This document shows positions 6,681 through 13,962 of a stretch of 42,118 bases of DNA, piece after piece. The stretch lies in assembly GCA_014237405.1 (NCBI GenBank), contig JABZFO010000139.1, positions 1 through 42,118 on the forward strand. Reading direction: 5' to 3'. The translations under genes were made by a program, and so were the position numbers. The notes under the pieces were generated by a model. That model had not been told where the DNA came from and did no database searches. It saw only the letters and a list, made by a program, of their open reading frames with translations. This DNA comes from Desulfosarcina sp. (lineage in GTDB: Bacteria; Desulfobacterota; Desulfobacteria; Desulfobacterales; Desulfosarcinaceae). Within the stretch, counting starts at the first letter, position 1. Every line of letters starts with the position of its first letter.

Positions 6681-7313
6681 ATGGCGCAAAAAGAGGCCAA
6701 AGATAGAAGCGGTTCATTAATGTTCATTACCAGTTCGAGACTTCGTGGCAGGCAATCGGTGCGAGCCACCTTCAAGCTCTCCTCAGGCTGTATCGAGGCC
6801 ATCAGCATCGTCGCCGCGCAGTTGGGCATCAAACAGAAGTCCCTGTTCGACCATCTGGTCCAGGACAGCGACTCTCTCAACGCCATTGCAAAGGAGGTTC
6901 AAAATGCCCGGGTCCTGGCAGAAAACCGGGTCCAGAAAACCTACGTGATCAGCAGAAAGTCCCTCTCCCTGCTGGATGAGATTTCACGGGCGTTCAATGC
7001 CCCCCGTGATGCACTAGTGGAATTTTCGGTGCGGCGGTTGCTACCGGTAATCGACAATGAACAAAAAAAGTACGAAATGCGAAAAGCTGCATTTTCCGGA
7101 ATCCAGCGGCATTTCGATAAAGGGAGGCAACTGCTGGATAAAATGATCGACCAGTTGGGAGAGGATGACCCGGTCGTAGCTAAACTGGCATCGGTGATGG
7201 ATGCCTATGCCGGTGCAACAAAGGCCATCGGGACATTTCTGGAGCGAACCCGGGGCATCGAGAATTTTGATCCGAAGGATCTTCACCAGATGGATGTGCG
7301 GTTTGAGCGTTAG
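6681..7313 (+). CDS. hypothetical protein with two ribbon-helix-helix-like segments
   Basis: This is a 210-residue protein with no named family that I recognise. Two similar segments look like ribbon-helix-helix units: about residues 25-60 (QSVRATFKLSSGCIEAISIV through QKSLFDHLV) and about 83-120 (VQKTYVISRKSLSLLDEISR through LVEFSVRRLL). Each has a short strand with alternating hydrophobic residues followed by two helices. Two RHH units in one chain would bind DNA as an internal pseudo-dimer. The remaining C-terminal third is helical (RKAAFSGIQRHFDKGRQLLD). It is divergent from the hsp20 operon and separated by the nested palindrome, so autoregulation and hsp20 control are a reasonable inference. 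The ATG at 6681 is preceded by GGAG about 8 bases upstream. The two-unit reading is by eye and needs structure prediction. Confidence 0.65.
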   Translation: MAQKEAKDRSGSLMFITSSRLRGRQSVRATFKLSSGCIEAISIVAAQLGIKQKSLFDHLVQDSDSLNAIAKEVQNARVLAENRVQKTYVISRKSLSLLDEISRAFNAPRDALVEFSVRRLLPVIDNEQKKYEMRKAAFSGIQRHFDKGRQLLDKMIDQLGEDDPVVAKLASVMDAYAGATKAIGTFLERTRGIENFDPKDLHQMDVRFER

Positions 7314-7337
7314 GCTCCGACGGCAACGGCAACGCCG

Positions 7338-7694
7338 TCAGGACCACAGCTCGACCCGATTTCCTTCGGGATCAAACACAAAGCACGCCCGCGTCCCCCA
7401 GGTCTTTTTGATGGGCGTCACATCGACACCTTCTGAAAGCATTCGGTCGTGAACGGCATCGATGTTTTCCACTTGCCAGGACAGCGTAATGCCGGCCCCG
7501 CCGGTACTGGGTACCGAAGTGCGGGCGGCATCGGCGACACTCAGACAGACACTCCCGGTCAGCTGGAATTCCACGAACCACCCTTTTTCCATAAGAACCG
7601 GGAGTTTGATCACATCACGATAGAACCGAACCGTTTCTTCCCATCGGTTGCAGTATAAAATGGTATTGGTGCGGTTTATTCTCAATGGTTTCAT
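7338..7694 (-). CDS. VOC-superfamily (glyoxalase/bleomycin-resistance-like) protein
   Basis: This 118-residue protein has the vicinal oxygen chelate fold made of two beta-alpha-beta-beta-beta modules. The first begins INRTNTILYCNRWEETVRFY (strand and helix with the family's F-Y-x-D-V motif), and the second runs from ITLSWQVENIDAVHDRMLSE to ACFVFDPEGNRVELWS. The ending F-x-D-P-E-G-N-x-x-E-L-W is the hallmark and supplies a probable metal-ligand Glu. The N-terminal metal-ligand position may be Asn or Thr rather than His, so the reaction is unknown; members act as isomerases, dioxygenases or binding proteins. It converges on the 6681 gene with 24 bases between, where GACGGC (7319-7324) can pair with GCCGTC (7334-7339). 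There is no strong ribosome site at the ATG. Confidence 0.85.
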   Translation of the reverse strand: MKPLRINRTNTILYCNRWEETVRFYRDVIKLPVLMEKGWFVEFQLTGSVCLSVADAARTSVPSTGGAGITLSWQVENIDAVHDRMLSEGVDVTPIKKTWGTRACFVFDPEGNRVELWS

Positions 7695-7811
7695 TTATAA
7701 TCATTGGATTTCCGGTTTGTTAGGGACCCGGCACCACAGCCTATGTCAGACATCGGATGGTGTCAACTGAGTCACCGTTCGAATCAACCAACGAAGAATT
7801 GGAGACCCGAC

Positions 7812-8624
7812 ATGATCAAACTCATCGATCTACTCAAGATTGCCGGCGTGTATTTGAACAGCTACAAAATTCACTGTGCGGCGGGAAAAGAGGATCCTCC
7901 TTTGGAGGCCTTTTTCGAAGGCCGGTTCAAGGCGTGGCAGGAGCATCAAAACCAGCAGAATTTTAGGTGCGATGAAATCATCTCCTTGATCCATATGCAG
8001 AACGACAAGTGGCTGTTTGCCGGCATCTATCAGGTTCTGGGTGTCAAGCACCGAAAAATGGGGGAAAAAAGCTGGTTTGAATATGGCACCCAAGAGATGG
8101 CCGGCCTCGATCATCTCACCGGTCGGGTGGTGGTCCAGTTTCGCAAGCATTTTATCGCATCCTACCTGATTGGCACAAAATATATAGACAAGCTGATGGT
8201 ATCCGAGATTCGTGACAAACGGATGCGGGTTTCAGACTTTCCCGGGTACAATGCGGTGAATCTGTCCTACCGGTTGCTGCGGACCGTTGTAAGAAAAAAC
8301 ATACCGCAATGGAAAGCGGCATTGAGCAATGTGGGCGGGGTGTATTTAGTCACTGACAACCATACCGGAAAACATTTCGTCGGCAGCGCCAATGGCGGAG
8401 ATACGATCTGGCATCAGTGGGTCTCTTATGCCATCAGCGGCCACGCAGATATCAAACCCTTGCGCCAGTTGCTGAGCCGTGAACCGGGCGACTATCAGTT
8501 CAACTTCCAGTTTTCGATTCTCGAAGTCTTCGACTTGAATGCAAGCAGGGACTATGTCGATTCCAGAGCGAAACACTGGAAAGAGGTGCTCCGGTCAATA
8601 GCGTTCGGCTACAACGAAAAATAA
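7812..8624 (+). CDS. GIY-YIG nuclease-like protein with altered active site
   Basis: This is a 270-residue protein. The last third (about residues 175-265) resembles GIY-YIG domains: GVYLVTDNHTGKHFVGSANG fills the GIY...YIG positions as GVY and FVG, and FQFSILEVFD carries the likely metal-binding Glu. At the place where related proteins have an Arg-Trp (usually G-R-W or Q-R-W) this one reads HQW, so the catalytic Arg appears replaced by Gln and cleavage may be lost. The N-terminal two thirds (IYQVLGVKHRKMGEKSWFEY and neighbours) is an uncharacterised region often found before this domain. ATG 7812 is chosen because GGAG (7801-7804) is 7 bases upstream; the longer frame would need a TTG start. 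No partner gene is evident; the glycogen phosphorylase follows after 41 bases. Confidence 0.65.
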   Translation: MIKLIDLLKIAGVYLNSYKIHCAAGKEDPPLEAFFEGRFKAWQEHQNQQNFRCDEIISLIHMQNDKWLFAGIYQVLGVKHRKMGEKSWFEYGTQEMAGLDHLTGRVVVQFRKHFIASYLIGTKYIDKLMVSEIRDKRMRVSDFPGYNAVNLSYRLLRTVVRKNIPQWKAALSNVGGVYLVTDNHTGKHFVGSANGGDTIWHQWVSYAISGHADIKPLRQLLSREPGDYQFNFQFSILEVFDLNASRDYVDSRAKHWKEVLRSIAFGYNEK

Positions 8625-8665
8625 AAGGCGGCCGTCTTTTCTAAATTTTGCAGGAGGTTTACCCC

Positions 8666-11152
8666 ATGGCTAAAAGCCCCCCGAAAGACAGCATCGGCGG
8701 CGATAGTGCCCCGAATTCAGCCACCACACTAAAAGATGAAATCCAGCGTCACATCCGGTTCACCATGGGCAGAGACCCGGCCAAGCCCAACCGCCATGCC
8801 TGTTTCACGGGATTGGCTTACAGCGTCCGTGACCGCCTCATCGACCGGTGGATTCGCACGCAACGCTCGCAGTATGACACCCTGGCCAAACGGGTTTACT
8901 TTCTCTCCCTGGAATTTCTGCCGGGCCGCTTTTTAATCAACTATCTCATCAGTCTCAAGATGGAAGACGAGGCCCGCCGCACGGTGGAGGAGATGGGCTT
9001 CGACCTGGATGAACTGGAGGAGGAAGAGTGGGATGCGGGCCTGGGAAACGGCGGCCTGGGGCGCCTGGCCTCCTGCTACATGGATTCCCTGGCCTGCCTG
9101 GATCTTCCCGGTTACGGCTACGGCATCCGCTACGACTACGGCATCTTCCACCAGACGATCGAAAACGGCTGGCAGCGGGAACAGTGCGACAACTGGGCCC
9201 GCAGGGGAACCCCCTGGGAGATCCGCCGGGGTGAATATCTGGCGCCGGTGCGCTTTTACGGACGCACCGAAACCTACACCGATGCCGCCGGCCGCCAGTG
9301 CTACCGCTGGGTGGACGGCGAGGTGGTCATGGCAATGGCCTGCGACATTCTCGTCCCCGGCTACGGGGATGATTTCGTCACCAACATGCGGCTGTGGCGG
9401 GCCCAATCCAGCCGGGAGTTCAACCTGGACGAATTCAACCAGGGGGACTACATCGGCGCCGTCGAGGCCAAGGTGCTCAGCGAAAACATCTCCGGTGTAC
9501 TCTATCCCAGCGACGAAATGGAACAGGGCCGGGAACTGCGTCTGAAACAGCAGTACTTTTTCGTGGCAGCCACCCTGGCCGATATTCTTCGGCGATACAA
9601 AAAACTGAATCGGGATTTTTCCGAGTTGCCCGACTTCGTGGCCATCCAGCTCAATGACACCCACCCGGCCATCGCCATTCCCGAACTCATGCGTCTGCTC
9701 ATGGACGAGGAAGGGCTGGCATGGGACAACGCATGGCCCATCTGCGAGAAGACCTTCGCCTACACCAATCACACGGTACTGCCCGAAGCCCTGGAGACCT
9801 GGCCAGTGGATCTCATCCGCCACCTTCTGCCCCGGCACATGGAGATCATCTTCGAGATCAACCGCCGTTTCCTGGCCATGGTCGGCACCGATCAAAAGGC
9901 GGACAACGACCTTCTGGAACGCGTTTCTCTTATTGTAGAAGGTGGACAACAGCGGATTCGCATGGCTCACCTGGCCATCGTGGGCAGCCACACCGTCAAT
10001 GGCGTGGCCGAACTTCACAGCAGGATCATCAGGGAGTCGCTGTTCAAGGATTTCGACGCCATCTTTCCCGGCCGTTTCGCCAATGTCACCAACGGCATCA
10101 CACCCCGCCGATGGCTGGCCCAGGCCAATCCGCCCTTGGCCGGATTGATCAACGATACTATCGGCCCCGAGTGGATCACCGATCTGGACCGGCTGCGGGA
10201 ACTGGAATCCCTGGCCGAGAATGCCGAGTTTCGCCGACGCTGGATCAAAACCAAGCGGGACAATAAAAAACGGCTGTCGCGCTATATCCTGCGGAAACTA
10301 GGCCTGGGCGTAGATCCGGACACCCTGTTTTCCGTACAAGTCAAGCGCATCCACGAATACAAGCGTCAACTGCTCAACGTACTCCACGTGATCACCCTGT
10401 ACCACCGCATCCGGACTAACCCCGGCGCGTCGGTTGTGCCACGCACCGTCATCTTTGCCGGCAAGGCCGCCCCGGCTTACCACCAGGCCAAACGCATCAT
10501 TAAGCTGATCAATGCCGTGGCCGCGAAAACCAACAATGACCCGGATGTCCAGGGAAAACTGCGGGTGCTCTTCCTGCCCAACTACTGCGTCTCTCAGGCC
10601 GAGAAGATCATTCCGGCGGCGGACCTGTCCGAACAGATTTCCACCGCCGGCATGGAGGCCTCGGGAACGGGCAACATGAAGATGTCTCTGAACGGGGCAT
10701 TGACCATCGGCACCCTGGACGGGGCCAATATTGAAATCATGGAGGAAGTGGGAGAGGAAAACATCTTCATCTTCGGCCTGACGGCAGACCAGGTGACGTC
10801 CCTTCGCAACGGCGGGTACAACCCGCGGGCCTATTACGACAGCGATGCCGAACTTAGACAGGCCCTGGACAGCATCAGCCGGGGTGATTTTTCCCCCGAA
10901 GATCCCTATCTCTTCTCACCAATCGTAGAATCGCTTTTGCACCGGGGAGATTACTACATGGTTTTGGCCGACTACCGGGCTTATGTGACCGCTCAGGAGG
11001 CGGTGAGCAAACTCTTTATCGACAAGGACGAATGGACCAAAAAATCGATCCTCAACACCGCCCGCATGGGAAAATTCTCCAGCGACCGGTCGGTCATGGA
11101 ATACGCCGACAACATCTGGGGGTTGAAACCGCTGCCGTCGGTGGGGGAGTGA
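8666..11152 (+). CDS. glgP: glycogen phosphorylase
   Basis: This 828-residue cytosolic enzyme releases glucose-1-phosphate from glycogen or maltodextrin using pyridoxal phosphate. The family is unmistakable: LSLEFLPGR, GLGNGGLGRLASCYMDSLAC, PGYGYGIRYDYGIF, QLNDTHPAIAIPELMRLL, VQVKRIHEYKRQLLN and SGTGNMKMSLNGALTIGTLD. The PLP Schiff-base lysine in GNMK is residue 672. Length equals the usual 810-840. AGGAGG (8652-8657) sits 8 bases before ATG 8666, which fixes the start. The stop at 11150-11152 is followed after 17 bases by the EAL-like/HDOD gene with its own AGGAGG, so the two are likely cotranscribed. No glgA, glgB or glgC lies in the window. The bacterial enzyme lacks the phosphorylatable N-terminal tail of animal forms. 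Confidence 0.97.
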   Translation: MAKSPPKDSIGGDSAPNSATTLKDEIQRHIRFTMGRDPAKPNRHACFTGLAYSVRDRLIDRWIRTQRSQYDTLAKRVYFLSLEFLPGRFLINYLISLKMEDEARRTVEEMGFDLDELEEEEWDAGLGNGGLGRLASCYMDSLACLDLPGYGYGIRYDYGIFHQTIENGWQREQCDNWARRGTPWEIRRGEYLAPVRFYGRTETYTDAAGRQCYRWVDGEVVMAMACDILVPGYGDDFVTNMRLWRAQSSREFNLDEFNQGDYIGAVEAKVLSENISGVLYPSDEMEQGRELRLKQQYFFVAATLADILRRYKKLNRDFSELPDFVAIQLNDTHPAIAIPELMRLLMDEEGLAWDNAWPICEKTFAYTNHTVLPEALETWPVDLIRHLLPRHMEIIFEINRRFLAMVGTDQKADNDLLERVSLIVEGGQQRIRMAHLAIVGSHTVNGVAELHSRIIRESLFKDFDAIFPGRFANVTNGITPRRWLAQANPPLAGLINDTIGPEWITDLDRLRELESLAENAEFRRRWIKTKRDNKKRLSRYILRKLGLGVDPDTLFSVQVKRIHEYKRQLLNVLHVITLYHRIRTNPGASVVPRTVIFAGKAAPAYHQAKRIIKLINAVAAKTNNDPDVQGKLRVLFLPNYCVSQAEKIIPAADLSEQISTAGMEASGTGNMKMSLNGALTIGTLDGANIEIMEEVGEENIFIFGLTADQVTSLRNGGYNPRAYYDSDAELRQALDSISRGDFSPEDPYLFSPIVESLLHRGDYYMVLADYRAYVTAQEAVSKLFIDKDEWTKKSILNTARMGKFSSDRSVMEYADNIWGLKPLPSVGE

Positions 11153-11169
11153 GAAAGGAGGTCACCCAT

Positions 11170-12444
11170 ATGACCGAAAATCAGAAACCCACAGCCTTTT
11201 CCGCGTCGGTATCCATCGCTCGGCAGCCCATATTTGACGAAAACCGTCGATTGTGGGGGTATGAGCTATTTTGCGTGGGTGAGGAACCGTCGGCAAGGCC
11301 GTCTGATTGCGAACCGGAAGGCAGCACGGCGATCAGCGTTGCAGCCAGCGCATATATGGGGCTCCAGCAGATCCTGAAGCAGGGCCAAAAAATCATGCTC
11401 AATTTCGATGAGATGGGCATCCTGGACGACATGCCCTATGCCCTGCCACCGGTGCTTGCCGCCGTCCAGGTGGATGAACAGGTATTTTTACGCCCGGCCA
11501 TCCCGCAAATGTTAGAACGTCTCAAGTCGAATGGCTATCTCATCGCCGTTCGCGGATTCAGTGGAGATCGACAATTACATCCGCTTTATCAACTGGCGGA
11601 CATCATTGCCGTACCGATGATCGGCAGACAGAAAGAGGAAGTATCAACACTCCTGGCAACCATCCACAATGTGGATGCCAAGCTGCTGGCCCGGCGGGTG
11701 GATGATACCGCCAGGTTCGAGATGTGCAGGGAGGCGGGAGTCACCCTGTTCGAAGGGGCCTTTTTCAAGCAGCCGGACACCATCACTGTCCGCAAAATGA
11801 CCTCCAACGAGGTGTCACGCCTCAAGCTGCTGCATAGTATTGAGCAGCAGGACCCGGATATCGATCGTCTGGCGGAAACCATTCAATCCGATGCTGCCAT
11901 CAGCTTCCGCCTGCTGACCTACCTGAACTCGGCGGCCTTCGGGTTCTCTCAGAAGATCAAATCCATCCACCATGCCATCCGGCTTTTGGGGTGGCAGAAG
12001 CTGAAGAGCTGGCTTCGGGTAGTCCTGCTCAACGACATGAGCCAGGCTGCAGATGCGCCGGATCTGATTCAGCTCTCCGCCCAACGGGGCAAGTTTCTGG
12101 AACTGGTGGCACAGAGCCACGATTTCTGGGGGTTCGATCCGGAAAGCCTGCACCTGCTGGGACTGTTTTCCCTGCTGGACACTATGCTGAGAACACCCAT
12201 GGATGAAATCGTCACTTTTCTGCCCATCGAAAACAGACTCAAAAGCGCCCTGCGCCGGGATACCAACAACGAATACCTGCCCCTGGTTCAGTTGGCCCAG
12301 TGCGTCGAGGAGGCCCGCTGGGAGGATGCCGCGGCCATGATGCAGCAGCTCAACCTGAATCGGGAGAAGGTGACCGCAGCATTCAAGGATGCCGTGGAAT
12401 GGGCGGATCAGCTGTCATCGATACATACCGTGGAACTGAAGTAA
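11170..12444 (+). CDS. degenerate EAL plus HDOD signalling protein (YuxH/CdgJ type)
   Basis: This 424-residue protein has an N-terminal EAL-like domain (about 12-195) and a C-terminal HDOD domain (about 205-400). SIARQPIFDENRRLWGYELF is the typical start of the YuxH family; the EAL motif is replaced by ELF and metal-ligand residues are not evident, so c-di-GMP hydrolysis is unlikely. The HDOD part contains VSRLKLLHSIEQQDPDIDRL, FRLLTYLNSAAFGF and IKSIHHAIRLLGWQKLKSWL. HDOD proteins act as signalling scaffolds in motility, stress and chemotaxis. AGGAGG (11156-11161) lies 8 bases before ATG 11170, just 17 bases beyond the glgP stop, which suggests coexpression with glycogen breakdown. A role linking carbon reserve use to signalling is inference only. 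Confidence 0.88.
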   Translation: MTENQKPTAFSASVSIARQPIFDENRRLWGYELFCVGEEPSARPSDCEPEGSTAISVAASAYMGLQQILKQGQKIMLNFDEMGILDDMPYALPPVLAAVQVDEQVFLRPAIPQMLERLKSNGYLIAVRGFSGDRQLHPLYQLADIIAVPMIGRQKEEVSTLLATIHNVDAKLLARRVDDTARFEMCREAGVTLFEGAFFKQPDTITVRKMTSNEVSRLKLLHSIEQQDPDIDRLAETIQSDAAISFRLLTYLNSAAFGFSQKIKSIHHAIRLLGWQKLKSWLRVVLLNDMSQAADAPDLIQLSAQRGKFLELVAQSHDFWGFDPESLHLLGLFSLLDTMLRTPMDEIVTFLPIENRLKSALRRDTNNEYLPLVQLAQCVEEARWEDAAAMMQQLNLNREKVTAAFKDAVEWADQLSSIHTVELK

Positions 12445-12523
12445 GCAAGCCGCGACCCCTTAAAGCCAGAAAAAATAACAGAGCTTCCGATTCAGGAAAT
12501 TTCTGCTGTTTGGGAATATCCGG

Positions 12524-13138
12524 CTACTCTTCCTTGATCACAATCTCCTCGCCAAGCGTGGCCCCCAGGAGCAGTTCGATATCACGCCCGTCGGTGGAGA
12601 AATCCTTCGGCGTATATTCCGTGGCCGGCTTGCCGCCGCTTTCACTGGCCGGAAGCATCCCCATGCACTGGTATGCCTCGGCCACCAGCTCGCTGCAGAA
12701 CAGGCTGGAGAGATCCTCTTCCACATGGCCCAGCGGCCCGTCCCACACGGCCTTTACCATCTGGATGAGGTACTCCTCATAGGGGCGGTCTTTTACATCC
12801 TGGCGAAAACGGGAAAGGGCCTTTAGCATTTCAGACGTTCGGGAAACGGAAAGATGCCGGACCGCCACCTTTCCGTTGTAGCCCTTCACCGCCTCGCTCA
12901 ATACATTGATTTGCACCCCGTTTTTCAGCGTTCCTTCAAAAAAGTCCTTGGCCTTGCACACCGGTGTACTCTGGTAAAGCAATGCCACGTCCGGCTCTTT
13001 CACCCGCACCACCATGGCCACATGGGACCAGGTGCACAAGGCGCCGATCTTCAGCCCCATGCTGATCAGGCCTTTTCCTGAGAACAAAACGATGTCACCA
13101 GTGTCCAGCTGTTCTCTCACATCATCGTAGATCGCCAT
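12524..13138 (-). CDS. YiiX-like permuted papain-fold amidase/peptidase
   Basis: This 204-residue protein belongs to the NlpC/P60-related permuted papain fold (YiiX/YaeF, C92 type). GDIVLFSGKGLISMGLKIGA opens the domain. The catalytic His is probably His39 in CTWSHVAMVV and the catalytic Cys is Cys148 in LFCSELVAEAY, the permuted order of this family. The substrate may be an amide or ester in lipid or peptide; it is not known. No signal peptide is evident, so it is predicted to be cytosolic. AGGAG is 7 bases before the ATG at 13138. It lies 70 bases downstream of the MaoC-like gene on the same strand, possibly in one transcript. It converges on the EAL/HDOD gene with a 79-base gap and no clear terminator. 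Confidence 0.8.
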   Translation of the reverse strand: MAIYDDVREQLDTGDIVLFSGKGLISMGLKIGALCTWSHVAMVVRVKEPDVALLYQSTPVCKAKDFFEGTLKNGVQINVLSEAVKGYNGKVAVRHLSVSRTSEMLKALSRFRQDVKDRPYEEYLIQMVKAVWDGPLGHVEEDLSSLFCSELVAEAYQCMGMLPASESGGKPATEYTPKDFSTDGRDIELLLGATLGEEIVIKEE

Positions 13139-13208
13139 TTTCCCACTCCTCTCTCCAAAGGGTTATCGGAATACGGCCAGCCGCAGGGATGGCAATACCT
13201 GCACGGGC

Positions 13209-13664
13209 CTATTCATCGGTATCCAGCAAATCCTGAAGCACCTGCCGTTCCGGGGCATCAGGCAGGACACCGAAAAGGCTGGCCTCCAGAACGACCTCTC
13301 CGTTCTGGTTGGTGAAGACGGCTTCGGCCTCTGCGCGGTTCGTTTCATCGACGGATGTGAGGGTACAGCGGCAGGTGACGGTATCGTTGAAATAGACCGG
13401 TTTTTTAAATCGAAAATTCATCTCTGAGGCCAGCCATCCCATCTGGCCCCCCATCTCGGTGATCATGCTCCCCACGAGAAGACCGTGGCAAACCCGGTCC
13501 CTGAATCCCTTGAGTTCCACGAACCGCTTGCTGAAGTGAATGGGGTTATGGTCCCGGGTCACTTCGGTAAAGGCATCGACATCTTTTTCGGTGAACGTCC
13601 GGGTGATGGTAAAGGTGTCGCCGGCGTTCAGTCCGGCGGCGGTTCGGCGGCGAATGTCAACCAT
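13209..13664 (-). CDS. MaoC-like (hot-dog fold) hydratase
   Basis: This 151-residue protein has the MaoC dehydratase fold. The hydratase-2 motif is at residues 38-43, DHNPIH, with Asp38 and His43 as probable catalytic residues, followed by CHGLLVGSMITEMGG. The N-terminal GDTFTITRTFTEKDVDAFTE and the later FKKPVYFNDTVTCRCTLTSV are also typical. Members hydrate 2-enoyl-CoA to (R)-3-hydroxyacyl-CoA or serve as acyl-thioester dehydratases, consistent with fatty acid or polyhydroxyalkanoate metabolism. No adjacent gene confirms the pathway. AGGAG is 7 bases before the ATG at 13664. It is divergent from the DUF1638-HyuA gene and upstream of the YiiX-like gene. Confidence 0.88.
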   Translation of the reverse strand: MVDIRRRTAAGLNAGDTFTITRTFTEKDVDAFTEVTRDHNPIHFSKRFVELKGFRDRVCHGLLVGSMITEMGGQMGWLASEMNFRFKKPVYFNDTVTCRCTLTSVDETNRAEAEAVFTNQNGEVVLEASLFGVLPDAPERQVLQDLLDTDE

Positions 13665-13962
13665 GGCAGATCTCCTTTGAAAGCGGGTTTTACCATTATC
13701 TGACAGTATCCTTCAAGGGGTGGTTGGGAATTGATTGTCAGCCTTGGCAATGACGACAAAGCGTTCGTCTATCGCTTTATTTGATTACCGATTAAGGGCC
13801 GCGCCGTCCCCTTGCCCGCGTTTTTTACCAGACATTGCGCCCGTAATAATACGCATTTCAGATTGAAAAAAGGTTGCTAAAAACCCGTCAAGCCAATAAA
13901 TCCAGTAACGGAGGGTGATGCAGAAACACGTTCGTCATCACCTTCGCCATAAAGGAGATGCA
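13665..13962. other. intergenic region between divergent genes, no gene recognised
   Basis: These 298 bases separate the MaoC-like gene from the DUF1638-HyuA gene. I see no open frame or structured element I can support. The part near 13840-13900 is AT-rich and may hold the plus-strand promoter, but no confident -35/-10 pair was found. Confidence 0.5.

Noticed and set aside
8933-10018. 361-residue minus-strand open frame within glgP
   Set aside because: Antisense to a certain glycogen phosphorylase; composition typical of shadows.
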